A stretch of 61,382 bases of DNA. It comes from Comamonadaceae bacterium. GTDB lineage: Bacteria > Pseudomonadota > Gammaproteobacteria > Burkholderiales > Burkholderiaceae_C. Shown in pieces: positions 25,542 through 35,674 of this stretch. The DNA is taken from positions 1 to 61,382 of the forward strand of contig QYPX01000072.1 in NCBI GenBank assembly GCA_007280205.1. Reading direction: 5' to 3'. The notes under the pieces are model-generated. The model was given only the letters and a program-made list of their open reading frames with translations. It was not told where the DNA came from and made no database searches. The translations under genes were made by a program, and so were the position numbers. How positions within the stretch are numbered: position 1 is the stretch's first letter; each line of letters begins with the position of its first letter.

Positions 25542-26285
25542 ATGACAGCTGACCTGGTGATTCGCAGTGATTCTGCCGGAGTTGCGACCCTGACGCTGAA
25601 CCGCCCCGACAAACTCAATGCCCTGACGCCGGCGGTCTTTGTTGCGTTGCGCGCGCACCTCGACGCCATTGCGGCAGACCCTGGCGTGGCATGCGTGGTA
25701 CTGACGGGTTCAGGACGTTCGTTTTGCGCCGGCCATGATCTGGCGGCCATTGCCGAGCACACACTGGCACCGAGTGCGCACTTCGAGGCCGAGACCATCG
25801 ATGCCCTTGAAGCCCTGCCGCAGCCTACCATTGCGCGCCTGCATGGCCATTGCTTTACCGGCGGGCTGGAGCTGGCACTGGGTTGCGACATTTTGCTGGC
25901 CGCCGAGTCGGCCCGGCTGGGCGACACCCATGGCCAGTGGGGGCTGGCTCCCATATGGGGCCTTTCGGTGCGGCTGCCGCGCCGTGTTGGAGTGTCGCGC
26001 GCCAAGGAGTTGATGTTTACCAGTCGTCGCATCAGCGGAAGTACCGCATTGGCCATCGGCCTGGTGGACTACTGCGTGGCAGATGACGAACTGGATGCGG
26101 CCGTTGCGCGCCTTGCGGCAGAGGTGCTGGCCAATTCCCGCGGTAGCAATCGGATTGCCAAGGCTTTGGTGGCAGCGGCCGGCGAGCGCAGTTGGCAGGA
26201 CGCGTTGCGCTTTGAGCGGCAGATGCCGTTTGGCATGCCTGAAGACATGGCGCAGCGTATGGGAGCAGCGGGTCGACCGGGCTAG
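25542..26285 (+). CDS. Enoyl-CoA hydratase/isomerase family protein
   Basis: A 247-residue crotonase-fold protein. The two oxyanion-hole segments are GRSFCAGHDLAAIAE (about residues 55-69) and GHCFTGGLELALGCDILLAA (about 98-117), followed by GDTHGQWGLAPIWGLSVRLP. The Glu usually used for hydration is not clearly placed, so isomerase or another CoA reaction is possible. The ATG at 25542 has GGAGG five bases upstream; an in-frame GTG at 25536 overlaps that site. It is divergent from the sulfatase with an 85-bp shared promoter region, and is not in an obvious operon. Confidence 0.85.
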   Translation: MTADLVIRSDSAGVATLTLNRPDKLNALTPAVFVALRAHLDAIAADPGVACVVLTGSGRSFCAGHDLAAIAEHTLAPSAHFEAETIDALEALPQPTIARLHGHCFTGGLELALGCDILLAAESARLGDTHGQWGLAPIWGLSVRLPRRVGVSRAKELMFTSRRISGSTALAIGLVDYCVADDELDAAVARLAAEVLANSRGSNRIAKALVAAAGERSWQDALRFERQMPFGMPEDMAQRMGAAGRPG

Positions 26286-26530
26286 ATGTGCGTCTATAGC
26301 AATGACGGCTTCACCGTCACAGAAGCCCTGGTCCAGGCGACCACGGGCAAGAGCTATAACCGGGGCTGATGGCGGTCGGTTTCGACGGCTGGGCCAAGGG
26401 TGGCGATGTCAACGACTACAGTGCGGCGATCGTCGTTTCACCGAAGGCGCAACTCGGCATCGTGGTGATTGGCGCCTCGGGCTTCGGCTCGACGCGATCG
26501 AGTGACTCCGTTGCGACCAGGATGCTGGTC
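26286..26530 (+). pseudogene. Serine hydrolase (beta-lactamase family) remnant
   Basis: Two short frames recall the C-terminal half of class-C beta-lactamase-like hydrolases. At 26286-26369 a frame reads VYSNDGFTVTEALVQATTGK and stops. From about 26367, in a different frame, it reads GFDGWAKGGDVNDYSAAIVV and SPKAQLGIVVIGASGFG. The segments are out of frame with each other and lack the SxxK active site. I infer a decayed gene reduced by deletion. From 26530 to 26798 I see nothing identifiable. Confidence 0.6.
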
Positions 26531-26798
26531 ATCCCGCAGTGTGGTTTCTCTGCCGGCGGGGAGCGGTCTTGGCTACATGATACTTTTTGGAGACCCCGGG
26601 CAGGCTGAGATACACGTTACTCAGCTTGGACGCCACCAGGCAGCCGTTGGGGAACAGCCGCTTAGGCAATTCGTGCAAAAGAAGTCGATTCCCGTGAACG
26701 TCGGCAATGTGTGGTCGTCTAGCGTTGAATTTGATTCTCGGCAGATCGCTAGCCACGCCGCTGCACAGCGCCTGCTCCGTAGTCCACAATAGAGACTG

Positions 26799-28112
26799 AT
26801 GAAACCCATGCCACTCCATCATCAGCCGTTGGCCGAGCGGCTGCGTCCCAAGAATCTGGCTGAAGTGATCGGCCAGCAGCACCTGCTCGGTGAAGGCATG
26901 GCACTGCGCATTGCGTTCGAGTCGGGTCAGCCCCACAGCTGCATTCTGTGGGGGCCGCCGGGCACCGGCAAGACCACCATCGCACGGCTGATGGCCGATG
27001 CCTTTGACGCGCAGTTCATCAGCATTGCAGCGGTGCTGGGCGGAGTCAAGGACATACGCGAAGCGGTCGAGAAGGCGCTGTTGGCGCAGGAGCAGGGTCG
27101 GCGCACCATCGTCTTTGTCGATGAAGTGCACCGTTTCAACAAGAGCCAGCAGGATGCTTTTCTGCCGCATGTGGAGAGTGGCCTCTTCACCTTCATCGGC
27201 GCCACTACCGAGAACCCATCCTTTGAAGTCAACTCGGCTCTGTTGTCGCGCGCAGCGGTCTACGTGCTGCAGCCTTTGTCGCATGCCGACCTGATGCAGA
27301 TCATCGAGCGGGCGCAGGCCGCGGACGCCCTGCCCAAGATCGAAGCAGCAGCAGCAGAGCGCCTGGTGGCTTACGCCGACGGCGATGCCAGGCGCTTGCT
27401 CAACACCCTGGAGACGCTGGCAGTCGCGGCCACCCAACAGGAATTGACCGAAGTGGGCGATGTCTGGCTGCTCAAGGTGTTGGGGGAGCGAATGCGCCGC
27501 TATGACAAGGGCGGCGAACAGTTCTATGACACGATCTCCGCCCTGCACAAATCGGTGCGTGGCTCCGATCCGGACGCGGCCTTGTACTGGCTGGTGCGCA
27601 TGCTCGATGGCGGTGTCGATCCGCGCTACCTTGGGCGGCGCCTGATCCGCATGGCGAGCGAAGACATTGGTCTGGCCGATCCCAGGGCGCTGCGGATGGC
27701 ACTCGACGCAACCGAGGTGTTTGAGCGCCTGGGCAGCCCCGAGGGTGAACTGGCGCTGGCCGAATGCGTGGTTTATCTGGCCGTGGCGGCCAAGTCCAAT
27801 GCGGTTTACAAAGCGTTCAAGGAGGTCAAGGCCTTTGTCAAGGACGATGGCACGCGGCCGGTACCGATGCACTTGCGCAACGCCCCGACCCGGCTCATGA
27901 AAGATCTCGACTACGGCAAGGGCTATCGTTACGCGCATGACGAGGCGGGCGGTTTCGCCGCCGGCGAGAGCTATCTGCCCGACGGCATGACGACGCCGGG
28001 CTTTTACCGTCCGGTGGAGAGGGGCCTTGAGATCCGGATCGCAGAAAAGCTGCGTCAATTGCGGCAACTCAACATCGACTCATCTAGACCGATCAAACCT
28101 CCGGTTGGGTAG
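26799..28112 (+). CDS. rarA: Replication-associated recombination protein RarA (MgsA)
   Basis: A 437-residue clamp-loader-like AAA+ ATPase acting at stalled replication forks. PLAERLRPKNLAEVIGQQHL at the N-terminus, Walker A GPPGTGKT (about residues 48-55), Walker B VFVDEVHRFNKSQQDAFLPH, sensor 1 FIGATTENPSFEVNSALLSR, and the tetramerisation region SEDIGLADPRAL (about 288-299) are all present; length is normal. The start could also be the ATG at 26808. It stands alone. A long antisense frame across it (26529-28067) is a codon-bias shadow. Confidence 0.95.
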   Translation: MKPMPLHHQPLAERLRPKNLAEVIGQQHLLGEGMALRIAFESGQPHSCILWGPPGTGKTTIARLMADAFDAQFISIAAVLGGVKDIREAVEKALLAQEQGRRTIVFVDEVHRFNKSQQDAFLPHVESGLFTFIGATTENPSFEVNSALLSRAAVYVLQPLSHADLMQIIERAQAADALPKIEAAAAERLVAYADGDARRLLNTLETLAVAATQQELTEVGDVWLLKVLGERMRRYDKGGEQFYDTISALHKSVRGSDPDAALYWLVRMLDGGVDPRYLGRRLIRMASEDIGLADPRALRMALDATEVFERLGSPEGELALAECVVYLAVAAKSNAVYKAFKEVKAFVKDDGTRPVPMHLRNAPTRLMKDLDYGKGYRYAHDEAGGFAAGESYLPDGMTTPGFYRPVERGLEIRIAEKLRQLRQLNIDSSRPIKPPVG

Positions 28113-28173
28113 CATTGAGTTGTCATAATGGCGCCTTGAGCACCATTTACATTGACTATTGAGGAGAACGATT

Positions 28174-29166
28174 GTGCGTTTTTGCAAGACCCTTTCTCTG
28201 TGTGTCCTGACAGCGCTGGTGGGACTGGCTTCCACCGCGGTCAGTGCTGAGCAGAAGCTGTTTGTCTATACCTCGATGAAGGAGTCGATGATCGGCGACC
28301 TGAAGACCGCTTTTGTCAAGAAGCACCCTGACGTCAAGGTCGATTTTCAGTCTGCCGGCGCCGGCAAGTTGATGGCCAAGATTGCCGCCGAGCGTGAATC
28401 GGGCAAGATCATGGCCGACGTGCTGTGGACCAGCGAGGTGCCCGATTTCTATCAACTCAAGGCACAGGGCATGCTGCTGCCCTATATCCCACAGGACATC
28501 AAGGCCCTGCTCAACCCGCTGCCCGATTACGATGGATCTTTCACCGCAGTGCGCCTTGGCACGCTAGGCATTGCCTACAACACGCGACTGATCAAGGAAG
28601 CGCCCAAGACCTGGGCCGATCTGCAGAAGCCCGCTTTCAAGGGCGCCTACGGCATCGCTAATCCGGCCCTGTCGGGTACCGCTTACATGAGCGTGGCGGT
28701 TCTTTCCAAGGCCTTCGGCTGGCCCTACTTTGAAGCGCTGCGCGCCAACGGTGCCAAGATGGGCAAGGGTTCGGGGCAGGTGGTCGATGACACCGCATCG
28801 GGCGATCTGGTGGCCAGTCTGGCAGTGGACTACATCACGCTGGACAAGATAGACAAGGGCGCGACCCTGGCGTTGGTCTATCCGCCCGAGATGCTGGTCA
28901 TTCCGAGTCCGATCGCGGTCTTTCGCAACAGCCCGAACGTCGATGCGGCCAAGAAGTTTGTTGACTTTGTTCTGTCCAAGGATGGGCAGATGATTATTGC
29001 CAATGAAGGAACGTTGCCGGTTCGCGCTGACGTCAAGGTGCCGGAGCGCTACAAGCTGCCGCCCGTGGAAGAAGCGATGAAGCGTGCCATGAAGATCGAC
29101 TACAAGCAGATCATGGCCGAGAAAGAGGCGACCATCAAGAAGTTCACCGACATCATGCAAAAGTGA
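28174..29166 (+). CDS. Periplasmic binding protein, Fe3+/AfuA-PhnS type
   Basis: A 330-residue binding protein with a signal peptide (core residues 5-21, cleavage near VSA-EQ at 25). LFVYTSMKESMIGDLKTAF and ADVLWTSEVPDFYQLKAQGM match the family that includes FbpA, AfuA and 2-aminoethylphosphonate or thiamine binders. I chose the GTG at 28174, 6 bp after GAGGAGA; a TTG at 28159 lies before that site. It is the first gene of an importer operon that runs into the XdhD-like and SsnA-like enzyme genes, so the ligand is more likely an organic N-heterocycle than iron. Confidence 0.88.
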   Translation: MRFCKTLSLCVLTALVGLASTAVSAEQKLFVYTSMKESMIGDLKTAFVKKHPDVKVDFQSAGAGKLMAKIAAERESGKIMADVLWTSEVPDFYQLKAQGMLLPYIPQDIKALLNPLPDYDGSFTAVRLGTLGIAYNTRLIKEAPKTWADLQKPAFKGAYGIANPALSGTAYMSVAVLSKAFGWPYFEALRANGAKMGKGSGQVVDDTASGDLVASLAVDYITLDKIDKGATLALVYPPEMLVIPSPIAVFRNSPNVDAAKKFVDFVLSKDGQMIIANEGTLPVRADVKVPERYKLPPVEEAMKRAMKIDYKQIMAEKEATIKKFTDIMQK

Positions 29167-29174
29167 ATTAAGCG

Positions 29175-30263
29175 GTGGCGAGTGTTCAGATTGAGGGGAT
29201 AAGCAAGAGCTACGCGGGGAGCTCGGTTCTGTCGGGCCTGTCGCTCGAGATCCAGGACGGCGAGTGCTTTACGCTGCTGGGTCCGTCGGGCTGCGGCAAG
29301 ACCGTTTTGATGCGCCTGATCGCCGGCTTCGAGTCGCCCGACAGTGGCAGTATCGCGATCGGTGGGGAAGTGGTTGCCAGCGCCTTGAGCGGTCAGGCTT
29401 TGCCGCCCGACAAGCGCGGTCTGGGCATGGTCTTTCAGGATTACGCCGTCTGGCCGCACATGAGCGTGTTCGCCAATGTGTCCTACCCGCTCAAACTGGC
29501 GCACACGGCAAGCTCCGCCCTGCAGGAACGCAGCCACCGCGCGATTGATCTGGTTGGTCTGAGCGGTCTGGAAGCGCGCTTGCCGTCGCAGCTTTCGGGT
29601 GGCCAACAGCAGCGCGTGGCATTGGCGCGTGCGCTGGTGTCCGAGCCGCGCTTGCTGCTGCTCGATGAGCCACTGAGCAACCTTGACGCGAATCTGCGCG
29701 AGGAAATGCGTTTTGAGATCAAGGCCTTGCAACGCAAACTCGGCATTACGATTCTCTACGTGACGCACGATCAGGAAATTGCGCTAGGGATCTCGGATCG
29801 GCTGGCGGTGATGGATGACAAAGGCGTGCTGCGGCAAATCGGCGCGCCGCAGGAAGTTTACGAACACCCGTCTGACGATTTCGTTTTTCGCTTTCTCGGC
29901 ATTGCCAATTTTTTGCCGGTCAGACGCGATGGCGCTGCGCTCTATATCGGCGGCTCCAGCGCAGCCTGGGTCGGCCCCGCGCCCGACAAGCAGGCGGACC
30001 AACTCAGCGCCGGCTTTCGCCCCAGCGACGTGTTGCTCTCGCGCAGCGGTGGCGGCTTGCCGGGCGTCGTCCGGCGTGCCAGTTTTCTGGGCGCACAGGT
30101 CGACTACCTGATTGATATCGCTGGCACCCTGATCCGCGCCGCGCTGCCCAGCCACGAGTGTCTTGAGCGTGGCCTGCTGTTTGTTGAGGGCGATCCGTGC
30201 TGCGTCGGTCTGGCGACGGTGCAGTGGTTTGTCGGCGACATGGCTTCGGGCGCCAGGGTGTAG
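29175..30263 (+). CDS. ABC importer ATPase 1, FbpC/PotA type
   Basis: A 362-residue nucleotide-binding subunit with Walker A GPSGCGKT (about residues 37-44), Q-loop VFQDYAVWPH, signature LSGGQQQRVALARAL and Walker B LLLDEPLSNLD. The C-terminal TOBE-type domain follows. It starts with GTG 8 bp after the binding-protein gene. A second, distinct ATPase lies at 31975, so the single fused permease may be served by a heterodimeric ATPase pair. Confidence 0.9.
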   Translation: MASVQIEGISKSYAGSSVLSGLSLEIQDGECFTLLGPSGCGKTVLMRLIAGFESPDSGSIAIGGEVVASALSGQALPPDKRGLGMVFQDYAVWPHMSVFANVSYPLKLAHTASSALQERSHRAIDLVGLSGLEARLPSQLSGGQQQRVALARALVSEPRLLLLDEPLSNLDANLREEMRFEIKALQRKLGITILYVTHDQEIALGISDRLAVMDDKGVLRQIGAPQEVYEHPSDDFVFRFLGIANFLPVRRDGAALYIGGSSAAWVGPAPDKQADQLSAGFRPSDVLLSRSGGGLPGVVRRASFLGAQVDYLIDIAGTLIRAALPSHECLERGLLFVEGDPCCVGLATVQWFVGDMASGARV

Positions 30264-30266
30264 CGC

Positions 30267-31961
30267 ATGGTCAGCACCGGTTCACGCTCCCGTTTCGGCA
30301 CGTCGCAGATACTGTTTGGCCTGTCGGTTGGCATTCTGGTCGTGGTTGTCGCCGTTCCGATGCTGCTGATATTTTTCAACGCTTTCTGGGTAGATGGCCA
30401 TTTCAATCTGGTCGACGTCCTCAAGGTCCTGCGGCACCCGCAGACCTACAAGGCCCTGCTCAATTCGTTGGTGCTGTCGGCCGGAGTCACGATCACCGGG
30501 ACCATTGTCGGAACCTTCTTTGCATGGCTGGTGACGCGCACCGATCTGCCCTTCAAGAAGACCATGAAGCTGTTGTTTCTGGTGCCCTTCATGTTGCCGG
30601 CCTTCATTGGCGCACTGGCCTGGAAGATGCTGCTGTCGCCGCGCGCCGGTTACATCAACCGCTTCTTCATCGATGTGCTGGGTTTTGACGGGCCCATCTT
30701 CGATATCTACACCTACGCCGGCATCATCCTGGTGGAGACCATGTACCTGTTCCCCTTTGTCTTCATCCAGGTCAGTGGCGCGCTCGAGCGCATGGACCCG
30801 ACGCTGGAAGAGTCGGCACGCATTTCGGGTGCTGACCTGTTCACGATCACGCGCAAGATCACTATTCCGCTGGTGCTGCCCTCCATTCTTTCGGGCTCGC
30901 TGCTGATCATGCTTTACTCGATGGCGCATTTCGGTACTGTGGCGGTGTTGGGCGTGGAGACCGGCATCTACAACATACCGACGCTGATTTACGAAAAGAT
31001 TCACCAAAGCGCCGGCAGCTTTGATTCGATCCGCTCGGCGACCGTTCTGGCGACCGTTCTGGTGCTCACCGCTGCGCTGATTCTCTGGCTGCAGAACCGT
31101 ATTCTCAGCAAGGGCCGCTACCAGATCATCGCCGGCAAGAGTTTCCGGCCGACCGAACTGAAACTGCGTGCCTGGCGTGTTCCGCTCTTCATCTTGTGCG
31201 TGACCTACATCGCGTTCACGATCGTGCTGCCGACGGTGACCATTTTTCTGGTCGGGGCGCTCAAGACCTACGGCCTGCCGTTTACCGCTGCCAATCTGAC
31301 GTGGTCGAACTACCACCACATCCTGTTCGAGTGGGACCTGACACGCGACGCGATCTGGAACAGCATCAGCCTGGGCTTGTCAGCGGCACTGATCACCATG
31401 TTTGCCGGCGTCATCATTTCTTATGTGATCGTCAAGATGAAAGTGCGCGGCAAGGGCATGCTGGAGTTTCTGGGCATGCTGCCGTTTTCGGTGCCGGGCT
31501 CGGTGATTGCGCTGGGCGTCATTCTGGCCTGGAGTGGCAAGTTTGGTGTCAACCTGTACAACACGGTGTGGATCATTTTGCTGGCCTATATCGCACGCTA
31601 CATGGCGTTCTCGCTGAAGGCCAATTCCGCTGCACTGGAGCAGGTTCACGATTCGCTGGTCGAGGCGGCGCGCGCTTCCGGCGCCACGGTGTGGCAGGCG
31701 CTGAAAGACATTGTCATTCCATTGGTGCGTCCGGGCATGGTGGCGGCCTTCTTCCTGATCTTTCTACCGGCCCTGCGGGAACTCACGGTGTCGGTGCTGC
31801 TGTACGGTCCCACCACCCGCACCATCGGGGTTGCGATCTACACCTTGAATGAAGATGGCGAGACGGTCTACTCTGCAGCACTGGCGGGCATCGCCCTGAT
31901 CATCATCGTGCTGGGCGAAGTGCTGATCAAGCGTCTGGTGACTGGCAAGAACAATTCCTGA
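30267..31961 (+). CDS. ABC importer fused permease, FbpB type
   Basis: A 564-residue inner-membrane protein with about 12 hydrophobic segments arranged as two tandem permease halves. Each half has an EAA loop: ESARISGADLFTITRKITIP (about residues 186-205) and EAARASGATVWQALKDIVIP (about 467-486). Fused permeases of this kind serve Fe3+, phosphonate or thiamine importers. It follows ATPase 1 by 3 bp and precedes ATPase 2 by 13 bp. Confidence 0.92.
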   Translation: MVSTGSRSRFGTSQILFGLSVGILVVVVAVPMLLIFFNAFWVDGHFNLVDVLKVLRHPQTYKALLNSLVLSAGVTITGTIVGTFFAWLVTRTDLPFKKTMKLLFLVPFMLPAFIGALAWKMLLSPRAGYINRFFIDVLGFDGPIFDIYTYAGIILVETMYLFPFVFIQVSGALERMDPTLEESARISGADLFTITRKITIPLVLPSILSGSLLIMLYSMAHFGTVAVLGVETGIYNIPTLIYEKIHQSAGSFDSIRSATVLATVLVLTAALILWLQNRILSKGRYQIIAGKSFRPTELKLRAWRVPLFILCVTYIAFTIVLPTVTIFLVGALKTYGLPFTAANLTWSNYHHILFEWDLTRDAIWNSISLGLSAALITMFAGVIISYVIVKMKVRGKGMLEFLGMLPFSVPGSVIALGVILAWSGKFGVNLYNTVWIILLAYIARYMAFSLKANSAALEQVHDSLVEAARASGATVWQALKDIVIPLVRPGMVAAFFLIFLPALRELTVSVLLYGPTTRTIGVAIYTLNEDGETVYSAALAGIALIIIVLGEVLIKRLVTGKNNS

Positions 31962-31974
31962 TGAGAGCGCACTC

Positions 31975-33033
31975 ATGGCCTATATAGAACTCAGGAATGT
32001 CAGCAAACGCTTTGGTAGCGTGGCGGCGGTGGACCGCTTGAATCTGGACATTGCCAAGGGCGAGTGCGTCGCCATGCTGGGTCCGTCGGGTTGCGGCAAG
32101 ACCACGACCCTGCGCATGGTGGCCGGCTTCGATGATCTCGATGAAGGAGAAATCCGGGTCGGTGACAAACTGCTGTCTTCAAGCCAGAAGAAGTATTACC
32201 TGCCGCCCGAGAAGCGCAATTTCGGCATGGTGTTTCAGGCCTTCGCGGTCTGGCCGCACCTGTCGGTGTTCGAGAACGTGGCCTTCCCCTTGCGCGTGCG
32301 CAAACTGCCCAATGCCGAAATCATGGCGCGCACCGAAGAGGCGCTGCGCCATACCAATCTGCTGGCGGCAGCGCAGGGCAGCCCGGATGACCTCTCGGGC
32401 GGCGGCAAGCAGCGGGTCGCACTCGCGCGTGCGCTGGTGATCCGGCCCGACGTCATGCTGCTCGACGAGCCCCTGTCCAGCCTGGACCCGCATTTCCGCG
32501 AAGAGATGCGTTTTGAGATCAAGGACTTGCAGCGTCGCTTTGGTTTTTCCATTTTGTACGTGACGCACGATCAGTCGGAGGCCATGGCTCTGTCGGACCG
32601 CATTCTGGTGATGCGCGCCGGTGTCGTTCAGCAAATCGGCACGCCGCTGGAGGTGTACGGCGCGCCGGCAAACCGTTTTGTTTTTGAGTTCATTGGCCTG
32701 TCGAGTTTTCTGCAGGCCGGACTGAGCCCTTCGGGCATGCAGATTGACGGAGTCACTTATCCCTGGCCAGCGGGATTGACGCCGCCGGCGGAACTTCTTG
32801 CCGGCGCTGCCGCTCTGTTGGCGGCGCGACCGACCGAAATCGACTTCGTCAGCGAGGGTGGGGTGCGGGGCAAAGTGCTGCAAAAGGCTTATCTGGGTGA
32901 AACCATCGATTACCGGATTCTGGTAGGTCAAACCGAGCTCAGGGTTCAGAAGACGCGTCGCATTGCGGGCCCCGCCATCGGCGAACATTGCGGTTTAAAC
33001 TTCACCCGCCCGCACTGGTATGCGCTGACCTGA
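31975..33033 (+). CDS. ABC importer ATPase 2, FbpC/PotA type
   Basis: A 352-residue nucleotide-binding subunit similar to but clearly different from ATPase 1. Walker A is GPSGCGKT (about residues 36-43), Walker B LLDEPLSSLDPHF and the H-loop VTHDQSEA. The signature reads LSGGGKQRVALARAL, with Gly-Lys instead of the usual Gln residues, a small deviation. It ends 22 bp before the molybdenum hydroxylase gene, tying transport to catabolism. Confidence 0.9.
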   Translation: MAYIELRNVSKRFGSVAAVDRLNLDIAKGECVAMLGPSGCGKTTTLRMVAGFDDLDEGEIRVGDKLLSSSQKKYYLPPEKRNFGMVFQAFAVWPHLSVFENVAFPLRVRKLPNAEIMARTEEALRHTNLLAAAQGSPDDLSGGGKQRVALARALVIRPDVMLLDEPLSSLDPHFREEMRFEIKDLQRRFGFSILYVTHDQSEAMALSDRILVMRAGVVQQIGTPLEVYGAPANRFVFEFIGLSSFLQAGLSPSGMQIDGVTYPWPAGLTPPAELLAGAAALLAARPTEIDFVSEGGVRGKVLQKAYLGETIDYRILVGQTELRVQKTRRIAGPAIGEHCGLNFTRPHWYALT

Positions 33034-33055
33034 GAGATGGACCGGAACTAGACCC

Positions 33056-35674
33056 ATGACAATCGAATTTGTGCTCAACGGCACTACCCGCCGCGTTGAA
33101 GCGCGTCCAGACGAACGACTTCTGGAAACGCTGCGCGAGCGCTGCGGTGTGACTTCACTGAAAGATGGTTGCAGTCCGCAGGGCCAGTGTGGCTGTTGCG
33201 TGGCGTTGGTCGATGGCTTGCCGAAAACGACTTGTGCCATGCCGACCAAAGTGGCGCAGGGCAAGACCATCATGACGATCGACGGCTTGCCGGAGGACGA
33301 GCGCAAGCAGATCGCGGACTGCTTTGCAGCGACCGCCGGACTGCAGTGTGGCTTCTGCATTCCGGGTATCGTGTTGCGCGCCAAGGCACTGACTGACCGC
33401 GAGCCACACCCGACGCGTGAAGTCATCGCGCGCTCTTTGGACCTGCACCTGTGCCGCTGTACCGGCTACGTGAAGATCATTGACGCGATCGAGATGCTGG
33501 CCGCGGCCAAGCACGGTGGCGCCATTCCGCCGCCCTGCACCGACGGCCGCGTCGGTCAGTCGCTCGAACGCATTGGCAGCGTGCCTACCGTGTTGGGGGA
33601 TAGGCCTTTTGTTGACGACATCAAGGTTGATGGCATGTTGCACGGCGCGCTGGCCTTGTCGGCGCATCCGCGGGCTCGTGTGCTGAGCATCGACACCTCC
33701 CGCGCGCGCGCACTGCCGGGGGTGCACAGCGTGCTGACCGCGGCCGACGTTCCGGGGGAGCGATGGTACGGTCTGCTTTACAACGACTGGCCAGGTTTTG
33801 TCGCCGTTGGCGAAGAAGTGCGCTGCGTCGGTGACGTGCTGGCGGCGGTGGCCGCAGTGGACCGCCACACCGCGCGCGAGGCCGCCAAGCTGGTGGAGGT
33901 CAGCTACGAGGTGCTGCCGCCGGTGCTTGATCCGCAGTTTGCACTGCAGGCCGATGCGCCGCGTGTCAACCCGCAGCACGCCAATTTGCTGGACTGCGTG
34001 GTTCTGCGGCGCGGCGACGCGGACGCAGCGTTTGCCAGCAGCGCGCACGTGGTCAGCGGCAGGTGGACGACGCAACGCATCGAGCATCTGTTTCTGGAGC
34101 CCGAGAGTGCGCTGGCCGAGCCTGTAGCAGGTGGCGGTTTGCGCCTGCGCACCCAGGGCCAGGGCATCTTTGATGACCGCCGGCAGGTGGCGCGTTTTCT
34201 GGGGATGCAAGAAGCACAAATTTATGTCGAACTGGTGCCCAATGGCGGCGCTTTTGGCGGCAAGGAAGACATGTCGGTGCAGGCGCAGACGGCCTTGCTT
34301 GCGCATCTCACGGGACGACCGGTGAGAATCACGCTGAGCCGGGAAGAGTCGATCCGCATGCATCCCAAGCGGCACCCGATCACCATGGATTACACGGTGG
34401 GCTGTGACGAGCAGGGGCACATCACAGCGGTGAAGGCGCGCATGCTGGGCGACTCCGGTGCCTACGCATCGGTCGGCGGCAAGGTGCTGGAGCGAGCTGC
34501 CGGGCACGCTTGTGGCCCGTACAAGGTGCCGGTGGTCGACATCGAATCGCGCGCCGTCTATACCAACAACCCGCCCTGCGGCGCCATGCGCGGCTTTGGT
34601 GCGAATCAGGCGCACTTTGCGATGGAAGGCTGTCTGGACTTGCTGGCGCAGAAGGCGGGGCTGGACCGCTGGGAGATCCGCTGGCGCAATGCGCTCTCGG
34701 TTGGCGACCTGTTCTCCACCGGGCAGTTGATGGACAAGGCGGTTGGCATCCGCAAGACGCTGGAAGCGATGAAGCCGCACTACGACGCCGCGTTGCGCAG
34801 CGGGCGTGCTGTTGGCATTGCCTGCGGCATCAAGAACAGCGGCATTGGCAATGGGGTGGTGGAACTGGGCAAGGTGCGCCTGGTGGTGGAAGCGGACGGC
34901 ACGATCTCGCTCTACAACGGCTTCACCGAGATGGGGCAGGGCCTGTTGACGGTGCTGGTGCAGTTTGCGGTGGAAGTCACCGGTTTGCCAGCAGCGCTCT
35001 TTGTGCCCAAGGTGAATTCCACTTTCGATCTGCAATGCAGCCAGACCACCGGTTCGCGCGGCACGCTGCTCAGCGGTCGCGCCGCACTCCTGGCAGCCGC
35101 CAAACTCAGGGCCGATCTGGACGCCGGGCACGCGCTGGCCGAACTGATCGGGCGTGTCTATGCCGGCGACATCGTGATCGACGACACCACGGTGCTTGGT
35201 GCGGCAGTCGACAAGGTGAAGACGCACACCACCTTCAGCTATGCCACCCAGCTCGTGGTGCTCGACGAGAAGGGCCGCGTCGATCGTGTGGTTGCGGTGC
35301 ACGATGCAGGTCGCGTCGTCAATCCGGCGTTGTGCTCCGGACAGATTGAGGGCGCCGTCCACATGGGGCTTGGCTATGCGCTGACCGAAGAACTGGAGTG
35401 CGAGAACGGTATGCCGGTGACTTTCAAACTGAAGGAAATCGGTGTGCTGCGAGCGCGCGATATGCCGACGGTCGAGGTGATTCTGGTGGAAGAACCCGAG
35501 CCGGAAGGGCCACTCGGTGCCAAGGGCGTTGGCGAGATCGGTCTGGTGCCCACCGCAGCGGCAGTTGCAGGGGCGCTGGAGGCCTTTGATGGTATTCGAC
35601 GCACCACGCTGCCGATGCGGGATTCACCGGCGGCCCGGGCCATGAGTGTGGGGCGGCCGGCAGCGGCAAAATGA
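33056..35674 (+). CDS. XdhD-like molybdenum hydroxylase, fused [2Fe-2S] and Mo subunits
   Basis: An 872-residue xanthine-dehydrogenase-family enzyme. Residues 1-155 carry two [2Fe-2S] centres: Cys39, 45, 48 and 60, then Cys97, 100, 132 and 134. Residues about 165-860 are the molybdopterin domain, with [46 protein letters not shown] and the catalytic Glu in [13 protein letters not shown]. There is no FAD domain, nor a neighbouring FAD-subunit gene. Fused enzymes like this are XdhD of Escherichia coli and the selenium-dependent hydroxylases, which sit with ssnA and ygfK as here. Hydroxylation of a purine-like N-heterocycle is inferred. The stop overlaps the next start (ATGA). Confidence 0.87.
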   Translation: MTIEFVLNGTTRRVEARPDERLLETLRERCGVTSLKDGCSPQGQCGCCVALVDGLPKTTCAMPTKVAQGKTIMTIDGLPEDERKQIADCFAATAGLQCGFCIPGIVLRAKALTDREPHPTREVIARSLDLHLCRCTGYVKIIDAIEMLAAAKHGGAIPPPCTDGRVGQSLERIGSVPTVLGDRPFVDDIKVDGMLHGALALSAHPRARVLSIDTSRARALPGVHSVLTAADVPGERWYGLLYNDWPGFVAVGEEVRCVGDVLAAVAAVDRHTAREAAKLVEVSYEVLPPVLDPQFALQADAPRVNPQHANLLDCVVLRRGDADAAFASSAHVVSGRWTTQRIEHLFLEPESALAEPVAGGGLRLRTQGQGIFDDRRQVARFLGMQEAQIYVELVPNGGAFGGKEDMSVQAQTALLAHLTGRPVRITLSREESIRMHPKRHPITMDYTVGCDEQGHITAVKARMLGDSGAYASVGGKVLERAAGHACGPYKVPVVDIESRAVYTNNPPCGAMRGFGANQAHFAMEGCLDLLAQKAGLDRWEIRWRNALSVGDLFSTGQLMDKAVGIRKTLEAMKPHYDAALRSGRAVGIACGIKNSGIGNGVVELGKVRLVVEADGTISLYNGFTEMGQGLLTVLVQFAVEVTGLPAALFVPKVNSTFDLQCSQTTGSRGTLLSGRAALLAAAKLRADLDAGHALAELIGRVYAGDIVIDDTTVLGAAVDKVKTHTTFSYATQLVVLDEKGRVDRVVAVHDAGRVVNPALCSGQIEGAVHMGLGYALTEELECENGMPVTFKLKEIGVLRARDMPTVEVILVEEPEPEGPLGAKGVGEIGLVPTAAAVAGALEAFDGIRRTTLPMRDSPAARAMSVGRPAAAK

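Noticed and set aside
25457-26056. 200-residue N-terminal extension of the sulfatase
   Set aside because: It is antisense to the enoyl-CoA hydratase gene and would place the signal peptide internally; the ATG at 25456 gives a normal secreted sulfatase.
26529-28067. Long minus-strand frame of 512 residues
   Set aside because: It is antisense to rarA, whose protein is full length and conserved; the frame is a G+C codon shadow with His/Gln-rich composition.
28174-33033. Iron uptake as the role of the Fe3+-type importer
   Set aside because: Family resemblance alone suggests it, but direct operon continuity with a Mo hydroxylase and amidohydrolase makes an organic ligand more likely.
33155-35362. 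Minus-strand frame of 735 residues
   Set aside because: Antisense to the molybdenum hydroxylase gene, which has all expected motifs; composition is typical of a shadow frame.
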